Counted from the first letter of the stretch, positions 43,470 to 52,401 are shown. The stretch is DNA of 64,000 nucleotides from Streptomyces candidus (GCF_014207445.1 NZ_JACHEM010000004.1:434001-498000), one strand, 5' to 3'. Numbers and translations: made by a program. Notes: generated from the letters alone by a model not told the origin.

Positions 43470-44405
43470 CTACCTGCCGCGCCCCCTACGACGCGAGCGG
43501 CGGCGGCCCGGGGTGGCACCCACGTCGGTCCCGCCCCGCCGCAGCCGCATCTCCCGTCGGATACGGGCGGCCTTGCCGCGTACGGCCCTCGGGGACGGCC
43601 CGCATGCGGGGTCCGAACAGCCGGGACGCCCGCACCCGCCGTGCTCCCCGGTCGCACACCGCACCGGCGCCGTGCTCCGGCAGGGCCGGCACAGCCCGCC
43701 CGGCAGCTCCTCGGGCCGCCCCGCCGCGCCGCAGCCGACGCACTCCGTCATGGCCACGCCGAGGGGAACGGGCGGGAGTTCGGGCGGCAGCTTGGAGAGC
43801 AGGCGCGACTGTACGAAGCCGAAGGGGTGGGTGATGCGCGCAGGCAGCAACAGCGTCAGCGCGTACACGAGTTGCGTCTCGCTCGCTCCGCGCCGGAACC
43901 ACTCCCCCGCCGTCTCCGCCAGTGCGTAACACTCGCCCTCCGACAGCGCCAGCTGCGGCTCGCGCCGCCCGAGCCGGGCCAGCGCACGGAAGCCTCGCCC
44001 CTCGTGCCCGCCCCCACCCTGGGGCTCGCCCGGCTCGGGGTCCGCGTACCCGGACGAGGGCACGCTGTCGGTGAAGACGTCGTGCCACCAGGCAGCGGGC
44101 CTGGGCGTACGGCTGAAATAGGACTCGGTGACGTACCGGACGTTGCCCTGGTCGTCCATGAGGCCCGTGCGGCGGCGGCGCAAGTGGCCTGCTTCGGTGA
44201 GGCGGTTGAGGGCGGTGCCGATGGCGCACTGGCCGTAGTCGGCCATTTCGCGGGCGAGGGTCTTGATGCTGATGTCGGCACCCTCGGGGAGCCGGTCGAT
44301 GTACTGGGCGATGGCCGCTTCACGCCTGGGCAGGTGTGCGAAATCGCCCTTGCAGCGCGGTTGTTGGTCGGGGGCCGCGCGCTTGCCGAAGCCGGGGGAG
44401 GCCAT
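43470..44405 (-). CDS. Helix-turn-helix protein with C-terminal zinc-ribbon-like cysteines
   Basis: A 311-residue protein. Residues about 25-75 form a MarR/winged-helix-like block (REAAIAQYIDRLPEGADISIKTLAREM, AIGTALNRLTEAGHLRRRR). The C-terminal part has clustered cysteines (CVGCG, CRPC, CATGEHGGCGRPGC), and it ends in a very basic tail. The function is unknown; such proteins are a recurrent Streptomyces family. The start is uncertain: MASPGFGK (44405) is used; ATG 44454 lies 6 nt after TAGGCC and could be a leaderless start. It converges with the kinase. Confidence 0.7.
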   Translation of the reverse strand: MASPGFGKRAAPDQQPRCKGDFAHLPRREAAIAQYIDRLPEGADISIKTLAREMADYGQCAIGTALNRLTEAGHLRRRRTGLMDDQGNVRYVTESYFSRTPRPAAWWHDVFTDSVPSSGYADPEPGEPQGGGGHEGRGFRALARLGRREPQLALSEGECYALAETAGEWFRRGASETQLVYALTLLLPARITHPFGFVQSRLLSKLPPELPPVPLGVAMTECVGCGAAGRPEELPGGLCRPCRSTAPVRCATGEHGGCGRPGCSDPACGPSPRAVRGKAARIRREMRLRRGGTDVGATPGRRRSRRRGRGR

Positions 44406-44738
44406 GGGGTGGGCGGGGGCATGGGGGGTACGACTAAGCTGGCCAACAGCCATGAGATCGGGCCTAACGATCGAAGTGGCGAGGCCTCTGCGTGGTGCTG
44501 CTAACACCCGCAGGGGCCGCTTCGTTGTGACGGACCGTACATGGTCGCCACGCACTGCCGCCACTCGGTCACGAAAAGTCACCCCCGGTGCTGAGGCGCT
44601 GAGTTGGCAGCGGCGCGACGTTCACGCGCGAGGATGCGTCCGCGCGAAGGGCGGGTGGGTGGGTAGGTTCCCACCGGCCTCTTCCGAGTAAAGACCGCTC
44701 GATTCTCAGACCTCGAAGCTCAAGCGCTCCATGCCTGT
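44406..44738 (-). other. 330-bp intergenic region with a hairpin
   Basis: It contains the alternative start of the HTH gene and a hairpin: GGCCTCTGCG/CGCAGGGGCC plus GGTG/CACC (44484-44497 with 44505-44518, one G-T pair). This may terminate the zinc-ribbon operon. No gene is seen. Confidence 0.5.
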
Positions 44739-44900
44739 TCAAGTGCCTTTGGGTTGAGCGGACCTCGACGCTTCCGGGGTCGGGTGGAGGGTCGGCAGCA
44801 GCGCCCGGCAGGCCGGGCAGCGGCTCGTACCGTCCGTCCACAGGACGATCTTCTGGCACGTGGGGCACAGGATCGCAGAGCCCCCGTCCTCGGCGCTCAA
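44739..44900 (-). CDS. 53-residue zinc-ribbon protein
   Basis: TTG 44900 overlaps the stop of the upstream gene (TTGA), giving translational coupling. The frame contains ILCPTCQKIVLWTDGTSRCPACRALLP, two CxxC pairs spaced as in a zinc ribbon, and a proline/alanine tail. Third positions are strongly G/C. The function is unknown; it probably forms an operon with the gene at 44897-45199. The non-AUG start is the main doubt. Confidence 0.6.
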   Translation of the reverse strand: MSAEDGGSAILCPTCQKIVLWTDGTSRCPACRALLPTLHPTPEASRSAQPKGT

Positions 44901-45199
44901 CTCTGTTCCGCCGTCCGGCTGTGCTCCAGCAGAGAGCGCTGATGCCTCCGCACGTCGGCCTCAAGGGCCAGGAGCAGATTGAGCCTCCGGGCCAGGTGGA
45001 GACAGTCCACGGCGCTCAGCCGGCCGAGGTCGAGCGGGACCCCCGGTTCGTCGAGGCACAGGGTGAGGTGTGGGAGGAGGGTGCCTGCCTTCACCATGGC
45101 GGCGAAGAGTTCGTTGAAGGCGATGGTGGCGGTCTGGTTCTGCCTCTCCACAGCGGTGTCGCGTGGGGGTGTGGTGGGGATTCGGGGCTCGATGTTCAT
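44897..45199 (-). CDS. Hypothetical helical protein in the XRE region
   Basis: A 100-residue mostly helical protein (NELFAAMVKAGTLLPHLTLCLDEPG, VDCLHLARRLNLLLALEADVRR). No family is recognised with confidence; similar small helical proteins accompany XRE/DUF397 loci. It is divergent from the XRE gene across 113 bp and coupled to the zinc-ribbon gene. Confidence 0.65.
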   Translation of the reverse strand: MNIEPRIPTTPPRDTAVERQNQTATIAFNELFAAMVKAGTLLPHLTLCLDEPGVPLDLGRLSAVDCLHLARRLNLLLALEADVRRHQRSLLEHSRTAEQS

Positions 45200-45263
45200 G
45201 CCTCTGCTTCCAGCTCGCGCAGTGGAACTGCGTTGTTCTTCCTCCAGGTTGGCGACGTTTGGT

Positions 45264-45288
45264 TACGATCGGTAGGAGTTCGCTACCG
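45264..45288 (+). promoter_or_regulatory. -10 element and inverted repeat before the XRE gene
   Basis: TACGAT (45264-45269) is a good -10. Immediately after it CGGTAG (45270-45275) and CTACCG (45283-45288) form an inverted repeat with a 7-nt centre, placed at the start of the transcript. It is a possible XRE operator. Confidence 0.45.
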
Positions 45289-45312
45289 GAGCGCAATCGA
45301 GGTACTGGGCAT

Positions 45313-46131
45313 ATGCCAAGGGCGCGAGAGCCAGACCCCAGCGAGAACATCGAGCAGTACATCGGCAACGTGGTCCAGGAAGCGCGGCTGGCCAGGGCAC
45401 GGGCCAGGATCCCGGGCGAGGACTGGTCGCAGACGTTCCTCGCGAAACGGGTCTTCACCAGTCAGTCCCGGATTTCGGAGGTGGAGACGGGAGACGCGCC
45501 GCCGGACACGGAGCTGGCGCGGAAGCTGGAAGCCGTGCTGGAGCTGCGCCGTGATCAACTGGTGAATCTGGTCCGGATTCTGGAGCAGGCCACGTACGTG
45601 GGTTATGCGAAACCATTCCTGCGCAGACAGCAGGAAGCGGTGATGATCCATGCCTGCGGTCACATCGTCCCTGGCCTCCTCCAGACAGCGGACTACACGC
45701 GCGAGTTGATCCTGACGGCGAATGCAGGAAGCCTTGAACAGGTCGACCGCACGATTGAGCAGCGAAGGTCGCGCCAGGCGGTATGGGAACGTGAGGACCC
45801 ACCGTGGATGTCTCTCATCCTTGCCGAATCAGCCCTGTACGGGGCCACCGAGCCACAGCTCGCTCGGCTCGTGGAGGCCCATGAATCCCCCAATATCAAC
45901 TTGCGTGTGCTTCCGAGCCGAGCGGGACACATCGTGGGAACCATGTCGATCCTCACCCTCCCCAACGGCACCCGAGGCGCATACACCGAGGGCTTCAACA
46001 CCGGCTCATACAGCGAGGAAGTGGCCCAGGTCCTTTGGTACCAAAAGGTCTATGATCGCCTCGCCGCCCGCGCGTTGGCGGTCGAGGAATCAGCAACGGC
46101 AATCCAAAAAGCCCTGAAGAGGTTCCATTGA
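45313..46131 (+). CDS. XRE regulator with DUF5753 domain
   Basis: A 272-residue regulator: helix-turn-helix at about 20-75 (TFLAKRVFTSQSRISEVETGDAPP) and the DUF5753 C-terminal domain (about 90-270, VMIHACGHIVPGLLQTADYTRELI). It pairs with the DUF397 gene that starts inside its stop codon, the standard arrangement of these developmental regulators (BldB-type/WhiJ-like systems). The start MPRAREPD at 45313 fits the family; upstream open frame is non-coding. Confidence 0.9.
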   Translation: MPRAREPDPSENIEQYIGNVVQEARLARARARIPGEDWSQTFLAKRVFTSQSRISEVETGDAPPDTELARKLEAVLELRRDQLVNLVRILEQATYVGYAKPFLRRQQEAVMIHACGHIVPGLLQTADYTRELILTANAGSLEQVDRTIEQRRSRQAVWEREDPPWMSLILAESALYGATEPQLARLVEAHESPNINLRVLPSRAGHIVGTMSILTLPNGTRGAYTEGFNTGSYSEEVAQVLWYQKVYDRLAARALAVEESATAIQKALKRFH

Positions 46132-46313
46132 GTAACGAGACCCTGAACTGGCGCAAGTCCTCCCACAGCGGTCCGGTCGCTGACGACTGCGTCGAGGTCG
46201 CCGACAACATCCCCGGCCTTACCCACCTCCGCGACACCAAGCTCGCCGACACCGGCCCCGTCATCAGCGTCACCGACCACGCCTGGAACACGTTCCTGTC
46301 CCTGCTCAAATAG
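46128..46313 (+). CDS. DUF397 protein
   Basis: A 61-residue DUF397 protein (LNWRKSSHSGPVADDCVEVA, LRDTKLADTGPVISV) that acts with the upstream XRE protein. The start TTG 46128 overlaps the XRE stop (TTGA) after GAAGAGG, so it depends on coupling. Confidence 0.9.
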   Translation: MSNETLNWRKSSHSGPVADDCVEVADNIPGLTHLRDTKLADTGPVISVTDHAWNTFLSLLK

Positions 46314-46327
46314 CGCCGCGCTCGCCC

Positions 46328-46579
46328 GTGGGTGAATTCGTCGACGTGAAGATCACCTTCACGAACGACGGTAGCGATCGCCTCAACGTGTTGTTCGAGC
46401 CGGCCGGCATGGAGCACGACATTCCACCGGGCGACCACATCGTGGTGGACTGGCCGGTTCCCGAGAACGAAGCCCTTGAGGGGAGTATCGACCACACGCC
46501 GCCCGGCCTCGTCCTCATGCCGCCGTCCTACCTGCCGTTGCCGTCCTGGGACTCCGCAGGCAAGGAGCTCGACGTCTGA
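46328..46579 (+). CDS. Hypothetical protein after DUF397
   Basis: An 83-residue protein, 14 nt after the DUF397 gene, acidic in composition (VKITFTNDGSDRLNVLFEPAG, HIVVDWPVPENEALEG). It shows a short beta-rich pattern but no family. GTG 46328 has no clear Shine-Dalgarno; GTG 46346 is a possible alternative. Confidence 0.55.
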   Translation: MGEFVDVKITFTNDGSDRLNVLFEPAGMEHDIPPGDHIVVDWPVPENEALEGSIDHTPPGLVLMPPSYLPLPSWDSAGKELDV

Positions 46580-46732
46580 GGCGCGGCCCTCCCCGTGATC
46601 CACCCGTAGTCCGAAACGTCCCTGGCCCCCCGGGGTGGACGCGCAGCGAACCACGCTCTCCCGACCTGGCGACGACCCGGCCCGGAGCCGCAAGAAGAGC
46701 CGGACCGGCCGTTCGAGGCCCCCACACGTCAA

Positions 46733-46800
46733 CGAGACGATGCGTCTTGCGGAAGGCATCGGCGTGCGTTAACGTCATCGTGACGAGACGATACGTCTCG
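46733..46800 (+). promoter_or_regulatory. Two copies of a TetR-type operator before the ABC-F gene
   Basis: CGAGACG-ATA-CGTCTCG (46784-46800) is a perfect 7-3-7 palindrome. CGAGACG-ATG-CGTCTTG (46733-46749) is the same with one mismatch, 51 bp upstream. TTAACG near 46769 and GATACG inside the second operator can act as -35/-10, so the repressor would block polymerase. No TetR gene is nearby to match. Confidence 0.6.
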
Positions 46801-46832
46801 CCTCGCGGTCGCCGTCCACGAAAGGGCTCCAC

Positions 46833-48411
46833 TTGACCCCAGCAGCATGCGTCACCTCTCAGTCGCAGCTCGCCGCCCTCGACCTCACCAAGCGCTATGC
46901 CGACCAACTGGTTCTGGATCGCGCCTCCTTCACCGTCCGCCCCGGCGAGAAGGTCGGCGTCGTCGGCGAGAACGGGTCCGGCAAGTCCACCCTCCTCCGC
47001 CTCCTCGCCGGGGAGGAGCAGCCCGACAACGGCACCCTCACCGTCGTCGCTCCCGGCGGCACAGCTCACCTCTCACAGACCCTCGACCTGCCTGGTACCG
47101 CCACCGTCGGCGACGCGGTCGACCTCGCGCTGGCGGAGCTGCGGGACCTGCAGCGGCGTATCTCCCGCGCCGAGGCGCGGCTCACCGAAGGCGATCTCGA
47201 CGAGTACGGTGCGCTGCTCACCGCCTACGAGGCGCGCGGCGGCGCCGATGCCGACCGGCTCGTCGACATCACCCTGCGCGAGCTGGGCGAAGTCGAGGCG
47301 CTGGAGCGGAACCGGCCGCTCGGCACGCTCTCCGGCGGACAGCGCTCCCGGCTCGCCCTGGCCGCCGCCCTGGCCTCCGGCGCGGAGCTGCTCCTGCTGG
47401 ACGAGCCCACCAACGACCTTGACGACGTCGCGGTCCGCTGGCTGGAGGACCGGCTGCGGGCACACCCCGGAACCGTCGTCGCCGTGACGCACGACCGGGC
47501 GTTCCTGGAGCGGGTCACCTCGACCGTCCTGGAAGTGGACGGCGACACGCACACCGTGCACCGGTACGGGGACGGCTACGGGGGATTCCTCGTGTCGAAG
47601 GCCGCCGCACGAACACGGTGGGCCCGCGAACACGCGGAGTGGAAAGAGGAGTTGGCGAGGCACGCCGCTCTGGCCGAGTCGAACGGCGGGGCCATGGCGG
47701 CGATCCCCCGCAAACTCCCGCGCGGCTTCAGCGGCGCCGGGGCATTCCGCGCCCGCTCCCGTACGCACGGTGCGGCGGTCCGCGTCCGCAACGCCCGCGA
47801 ACAGGTGCAACGGCTGACCGCGCACCCCGTACCGCCGCCGCCGGAACCGCTGCGGTTCACCGCGCGGATCACGTCGGAAGCGGCGGAGGCTGTGGAGCTG
47901 AGCGACGTACATGTGGCGGGGCGGCTGCACCTGCCCGGCACGGTGACGCTGGAGCCGGGGGCTCGACTGCTCCTCACCGGGCCGAACGGTGCGGGCAAGT
48001 CAACGCTGATGGACGTCCTGGCCGGGCGGATCGCGCCCGACACCGGGGACGTCGTCCGCCCCGCCCGTATCGGGCACCTTCGCCAGGACACCCCGCCCGG
48101 GGACAGCCGTACCGTCCGCAGCGCGCTGGGCGAGGAACGCGTACAGCTTCTGCTGGAACACGGGCTGCTGCGGGGCGCGGACGTGAACCGACGACTCGCC
48201 GCCCTCTCCGTCGGGCAGCGGCGCAAACTGGCTCGCCGGGCCCGTCGACCTGCTCCTCCTCGACGAGCCGACGAACCACTTCTCCCCCGCCCTGGTGGAG
48301 GAGCTGGAGGCGGCCCTCGCGACGTACCCCGGCACGTTGGTCGTCGCGTCGCACGACCGTCTGCTGCGGGAGCGGTTCGCGGGCGGCGAGCGGTTGGAGC
48401 TGGCCGGGTGA
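46833..48411 (+). pseudogene. ABC-F ATPase (antibiotic-resistance type) with C-terminal frameshift
   Basis: An ABC-F protein with two ATPase domains. The first is complete: Walker A GENGSGKST, signature LSGGQRSR, Walker B LLLLDEPTND. The second has Walker A GPNGAGKST and signature LSVGQRRK, then loses frame near 48229-48241. Shifting frame restores VDLLLLDEPTNHF, the H-loop ASHDR and a stop at 48409-48411. The gap fits a deletion of 3n+2 bp (about 14) by slippage between similar GC repeats. Translation as written ends with an aberrant tail at 48479, without the second Walker B. The TTG 46833 start is preceded by GAAAGGG. Confidence 0.75.
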
Positions 48412-48438
48412 GCCCGGCCCACCACCCCGCACGCGTCA

Positions 48439-48473
48439 GGGGCGGCACCCGGGAGATCCCGGGCACCGCCCCT
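48439..48473. terminator. Hairpin copy 1 flanking the TA remnant
   Basis: A symmetric 35-bp hairpin (GGGGCGGCACCCGGG then mirror half), identical base for base to 49177-49211. It lies 30 nt after the ABC-F stop. The flanking ACGCGTCA (48431-48438) is the reverse complement of the 8 nt after copy 2. Confidence 0.75.
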
Positions 48474-48483
48474 CGGTAACCGC

Positions 48484-48615
48484 TCAAATCCGCCGCCGTA
48501 CCTCCGCCGCGAACTGCTCCGCACCGCCCTTCGCCAGCCGATCGAGCAGCCCGAGCAGGGTGTCCCGCAGGTAGTTCGGGTAGAGGACACAGGTGTCGAG
48601 AACGATGCGCTGCAC
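48484..48615 (-). pseudogene. PIN-domain toxin remnant
   Basis: GTG 48615 opens a 43-residue frame that starts VQRIVLDTCVLYPNYLRDTLL, the first strand and helix of PIN toxins with the catalytic first aspartate (D7). It then jumps to a short RLAKGGAEQFAAEVRRRI end. The rest of the PIN domain, including its other acidic residues, is absent, so it is an internal deletion. It starts 15 nt after its antitoxin gene. Confidence 0.65.
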
Positions 48616-48629
48616 GATGATCCCTGTGG

Positions 48630-49076
48630 TCAGTTGTCGTACAGCCCGGATTCCTCGGTCAGTTCAACAAGTCTGTCCAGGCCGCTGCGCCTCTCGGACC
48701 GACGTAGGTCCCGGTAGGCGAGCACATCGGAAAGCAGCACGCGACGGTGACGTCCGGGGCGACTGAACGGGAGCTTCCCCTCGTCGAGGATCTTCACGAA
48801 GGTTGGACGGCTGACCCCGAGGAGGTCCGCCGCCTCCTGAGTGGTCAGTGTCGTGTTCACGGGGGCGACGGTGACCGCCTTGCCCTCGGACAGCGCGCGG
48901 ACGGCGGCGAGGAGGATTTCGTACACCTCGACGGGCAGGGTGTGCGCCGTACCGTCCGGGCCGCGCAACACCGCCGGCTCGGCCGCATGCGGCGTGCGGT
49001 CGAGAAACGCGCGCAGCTCCGCAATCTCCGCCCGGTGCTCGGGCATGAGTGTCCTGTCCTCTGCTGTGCTGTGCAT
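48630..49076 (-). CDS. HTH antitoxin/excisionase-family DNA-binding protein
   Basis: A 148-residue protein with a central helix-turn-helix of the excisionase type (LTTQEAADLLGVSRPTFVKILDEGKLPFSRPGRHRRVLLSDVLAY). It is the usual antitoxin partner of PIN toxins; the partner is now a fragment. AGGGAGAG precedes ATG 49076. Confidence 0.8.
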   Translation of the reverse strand: MHSTAEDRTLMPEHRAEIAELRAFLDRTPHAAEPAVLRGPDGTAHTLPVEVYEILLAAVRALSEGKAVTVAPVNTTLTTQEAADLLGVSRPTFVKILDEGKLPFSRPGRHRRVLLSDVLAYRDLRRSERRSGLDRLVELTEESGLYDN

Positions 49077-49176
49077 GACGGCTCTCCCTTGTACAGGGTC
49101 TCAAGAGTACTCGGAAACGAAAGAAACGAAAGGACTCGCCATCCGGGCACCCGGGCAGAGGGCGGTGAACGGCGAA

Positions 49177-49211
49177 GGGGCGGCACCCGGGAGATCCCGG
49201 GCACCGCCCCT
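49177..49211. terminator. Hairpin copy 2, terminator of the 5'-nucleotidase
   Basis: Identical to 48439-48473; it sits 22 nt past the stop of the minus-strand nucleotidase gene, so this is probably the original copy. Confidence 0.8.
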
Positions 49212-49233
49212 GACGCGTCGACGTGCCGACGTA

Positions 49234-51081
49234 CTACTTCACGATCGTGATCCGGTCCGCCGCCGGCGGGGCGAGCGGGTTGGTGGGGCTGGAGTTCGCG
49301 GCCAGGTAGGCGTTGAAGACGTCCAGGTCGGAGGCCGCGTTGAGCTTGTTCTTGCCGAGGGCGAGGGCGGGGAAGTTGTCGCCGCCGCCGGCCAGGAACT
49401 CGTTCATGGCGACGCGGTAGGTCCTGACCGGGTCGATCGCCTCACCGTTGAGCCTGATGGTGGCGGCGTCGACGCGGTCCGCGCCGCTCTTGGTGAGGTC
49501 GAGGGTGTAGGTGAGGCCCCTGGAGATCTGGAGGATCTTCGGGGACTCCTCGTTCTTGCCGCTGACCTGCTGCTTCAGTGCGGCGATGAGGTCCGCGCCG
49601 GTCAGGTCGACGACATTCATGAGGTTGGTGAAGGGCTGGACGGTGAAGGCCTCGCCGTAGGTGACGACGCCGTCCCCTTCCGTGCCGGACGCCTTGTACA
49701 CGAGGTCGGAGCGGATGCCGCCCGGGTTCATGAGGGCGAGCTGGGCGCCGCCCTTGTCGGCGGGGGCCAGGCCGGTGAGCTGGGCGTCCGCGATCAGGTT
49801 GCCGAGCGGCTTCTCGTACCCCGTGGCCCCGCGGCCGTTGATGTCGGCGGAGATGTAGCCCTGCGGCCGATTGGCGATGGGCGCGGCGAGGGTGTTCCAG
49901 CGGTTGATCAGCTGCGTCATGTCCGCGGCCTTGGGCTGGTCACGGGTGACGACGTAGTTCTTCGAGGTCGCCGACTTGGCCGTCGTACGGACGATGTCCT
50001 TGGTACGGCGGTCGTAGGTGAGCGTGGTGTCCGTGTACGCCTTGCCGAAGGACGACGCGGAGGTCACCAGGCGGGGCTTGCCGGACGGGTCCGGGACGGT
50101 GCAGACGTACGCCTGGTGGGTGTGACCGGTGACCATGGCGTCGACCTTCGGGCTGATGCCCTTGGCTATCTCGACGATCGGCCCGGAGATGCCGTCGCCG
50201 GCACCGGGGCTGTCGCAGTTGTAGTTGTACGAGGAGGAGGCCGGGGCGCCGCCCTCGTGGATGAGCGCGACGATGGACTTCACGCCCAGCCGGTCGAGCT
50301 CCTTGGCGTACTTGTTGACCGTCTCGATCTCGTCGTGGAATTTCAGTCCCTTGACGCCCGCGGCAGTGACGATGCCCGGGGTGTTCTCCAGGGTCACGCC
50401 GATGAAGCCGATCCTCACGCCGTCCTTCTTCCAGACGGTGTACGGCTTCAGGAGCGGCTTGCCGGTCTTCTCCTTGGTGACGTTGGCCGCCAGGTAGGGG
50501 AACTCGGCGCCCTTGAACTTCTTCGGCTTGCCCTTGGCGTCCTTTTCGAAGCAGCCCTCGGTGGGGTGGCAGCCGCCGTTCTGTATCCGCAGGAGTTCCG
50601 CGGCGCCCTCGTCGAACTCGTGGTTGCCGACGGACGACACGTCCAGCTTCATCTTGTTGAGCGCTTCGACGGTCGGCTCGTCGTGGAAGAGCCCCGAGAG
50701 CATGGGGCTGCCGCCGATCATGTCTCCCGCGGCGGCCGTGATCGAGTACTTGTTGCCCTTGCGCGCCTCGCGGAGGCTGGTTGCCAGGTACTCGGCGCCA
50801 CCGGCCGGTATCGCCTTCACCGTGCCGTCGGGCTGCGTCTCGTTGACCATGCCGGCGGAACCGGCCGGGGGTTCCAGGTTGCCGTGCAGGTCGTTGAAGG
50901 AGAGGAGCTGCACGTCGACGGTACGGCCGTGGCCGGAACCTTGGCCGCCGCCCTTGCCGTTGCCGGTCGGGCCGTTGGCTGCGGCGGGCACGGCGGCGAT
51001 GAGTGCGCCGGCGGTGGTCAACCCGGCGGCGGCGACCAGAAGGCGCCGTACCGCACGGTTCGGGCGAGGGTTCGCTGACAT
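49234..51081 (-). CDS. Secreted 5'-nucleotidase / metallophosphoesterase
   Basis: A 615-residue secreted enzyme: signal peptide (about 1-34, hydrophobic core LLVAAAGLTTAGALIAAV), metallophosphatase domain with SFNDLHGNLEP, AGDMIGG, GNHEFDEG, and GHTHQAY metal motifs, and a C-terminal 5'-nucleotidase domain (MNPGGIRSDL, GEAFTVQPF). It releases phosphate from extracellular nucleotides. It probably belongs to the phosphate-starvation set with the downstream ppk/pst genes. No clear PHO box was found in its upstream region. ATG 51081. Confidence 0.92.
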   Translation of the reverse strand: MSANPRPNRAVRRLLVAAAGLTTAGALIAAVPAAANGPTGNGKGGGQGSGHGRTVDVQLLSFNDLHGNLEPPAGSAGMVNETQPDGTVKAIPAGGAEYLATSLREARKGNKYSITAAAGDMIGGSPMLSGLFHDEPTVEALNKMKLDVSSVGNHEFDEGAAELLRIQNGGCHPTEGCFEKDAKGKPKKFKGAEFPYLAANVTKEKTGKPLLKPYTVWKKDGVRIGFIGVTLENTPGIVTAAGVKGLKFHDEIETVNKYAKELDRLGVKSIVALIHEGGAPASSSYNYNCDSPGAGDGISGPIVEIAKGISPKVDAMVTGHTHQAYVCTVPDPSGKPRLVTSASSFGKAYTDTTLTYDRRTKDIVRTTAKSATSKNYVVTRDQPKAADMTQLINRWNTLAAPIANRPQGYISADINGRGATGYEKPLGNLIADAQLTGLAPADKGGAQLALMNPGGIRSDLVYKASGTEGDGVVTYGEAFTVQPFTNLMNVVDLTGADLIAALKQQVSGKNEESPKILQISRGLTYTLDLTKSGADRVDAATIRLNGEAIDPVRTYRVAMNEFLAGGGDNFPALALGKNKLNAASDLDVFNAYLAANSSPTNPLAPPAADRITIVK

Positions 51082-51280
51082 CTGTCCCCTTGTGAGTTCA
51101 GCGTGAGGGTGAGGGCTGCGTTCGGCAGCCTAAAGTCAACGCGCGTAGCGCGACAGGGGGTAAGGGGTTACGAGGTGGTTTCCGTCGGCGGTACGTCAGG
51201 GTTTGAACAACAGTCACCCGTTTGGCTGAAGGTGGACGAATATCACGCCTGCGGCATATGTGGGGGGCAAGGCTGTGTGC

Positions 51281-52353
51281 GTGAACGAGAAGATCGCGGC
51301 TGAGGCCGCCGCCGTTGTCCCCGCCCAGGCTTCCGGCCTGCCGCCGGGCTTCCACGAGATGGTCGACGACCTGAAGTCGATCGTGCGGGGTGCGCATGTG
51401 CGAGCGCAGCTCAAGGTGAACACCGAGATGATCCGGATGTACTGGGAGATCGGGCGCACGATCCTGGAGAAGCAGGGCGAGGAACGCTGGGGAACGAAGG
51501 TCATCGACCGCATCGCGACGGAACTGCGGACGGAGTTTCCGGGCCAGCGGGGGTTCAGTTCACGCAACGTCAGGTACATGCAGCAGTTCGCTCGAACATG
51601 GGTCGAACAAATTGGGCAACAGCTTGTTGCCCAATTGCCCTGGGGGCACATCATCGCCCTCAGGTGAGCCACTGCGAGACCCACGCCGAGCAGGAGTTCT
51701 ACGCCCGCCGCGCCATCCAGTACGGCTGGTCCCGCAGTGTCCTGGACCTCCAGATCAAGCAACGCCTGCACGAGCGCGAGGGTGCCGCCCTCAACAACTT
51801 CACGCTCACCGTCCCGGACGACTCCGACGTCCTCCTGGAGATCACCCGGGACCCGTACCTCTTCGACTTCACCAGCCTCAACGGCAACACCTCCGAGCGC
51901 AGCCTTGAGGACGCGCTCGTGGCCCGGATGGTCCTCTTCCTCACCGAACTCGGCACCGGATTCGCCTTCGTCGGCCGCCAGTACCCGCTGCGCGTCGGAA
52001 ACTCGGACTTCCGGCTGGACCTGCTCTTCTACCATGTGCGGCTGCACCGCTTCGTGATCATCGAGCTCAAGACCGGCCGGGCCGAGCCCGAGCACTACGG
52101 CAAGCTGAACTTCTACCTGGCCGTTGCCGACGATCTCGTACGGAACAAGGAACTGGACGGCCCCACCATCGGCCTGCTCGTCGCGGCCAACCGTGACGGC
52201 GAGGTGGCCCGGTACGCCTTGGAGCGGAGCGGCAGTCCGATGGCCGTCGCCACCTGGACCGGCCTGGACCGAGAGGCGCAGGAATCGCTCCCGGCCGCCG
52301 ACGACCTGGCCCGCGTCGCGGACGACGTGCTCCGGGACTACGCGGCGAGCTGA
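51281..52353 (+). pseudogene. DUF1016 (YhcG/PD-(D/E)XK) nuclease, frameshifted
   Basis: Two frames together make one DUF1016 protein. The first (GTG 51281 to TGA 51667) has the N-terminal domain ending LPWGHIIALR. The second (from about 51664 to 52353) has the nuclease domain (YARRAIQYGWSRSVLDLQI, later NSDFRLDLLFYHVRLHRFVIIELKTG, the PD-(D/E)XK core). The break at 51655-51667 needs a deletion of 3n+1 bp. DUF1016 proteins are often in mobile or phage-defence contexts. Translation from the first start gives a truncated product only. Confidence 0.8.
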
Positions 52354-52401
52354 GCACCCGAACCACGCCTCCGTCCGCCCCTCCGCCGTACCCTCGACTC
52401 C

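Noticed and set aside
51082..51200. PHO boxes upstream of the 5'-nucleotidase
   Set aside because: Only scattered TCAC words are present, without the 11-bp direct repeats seen at pstS.
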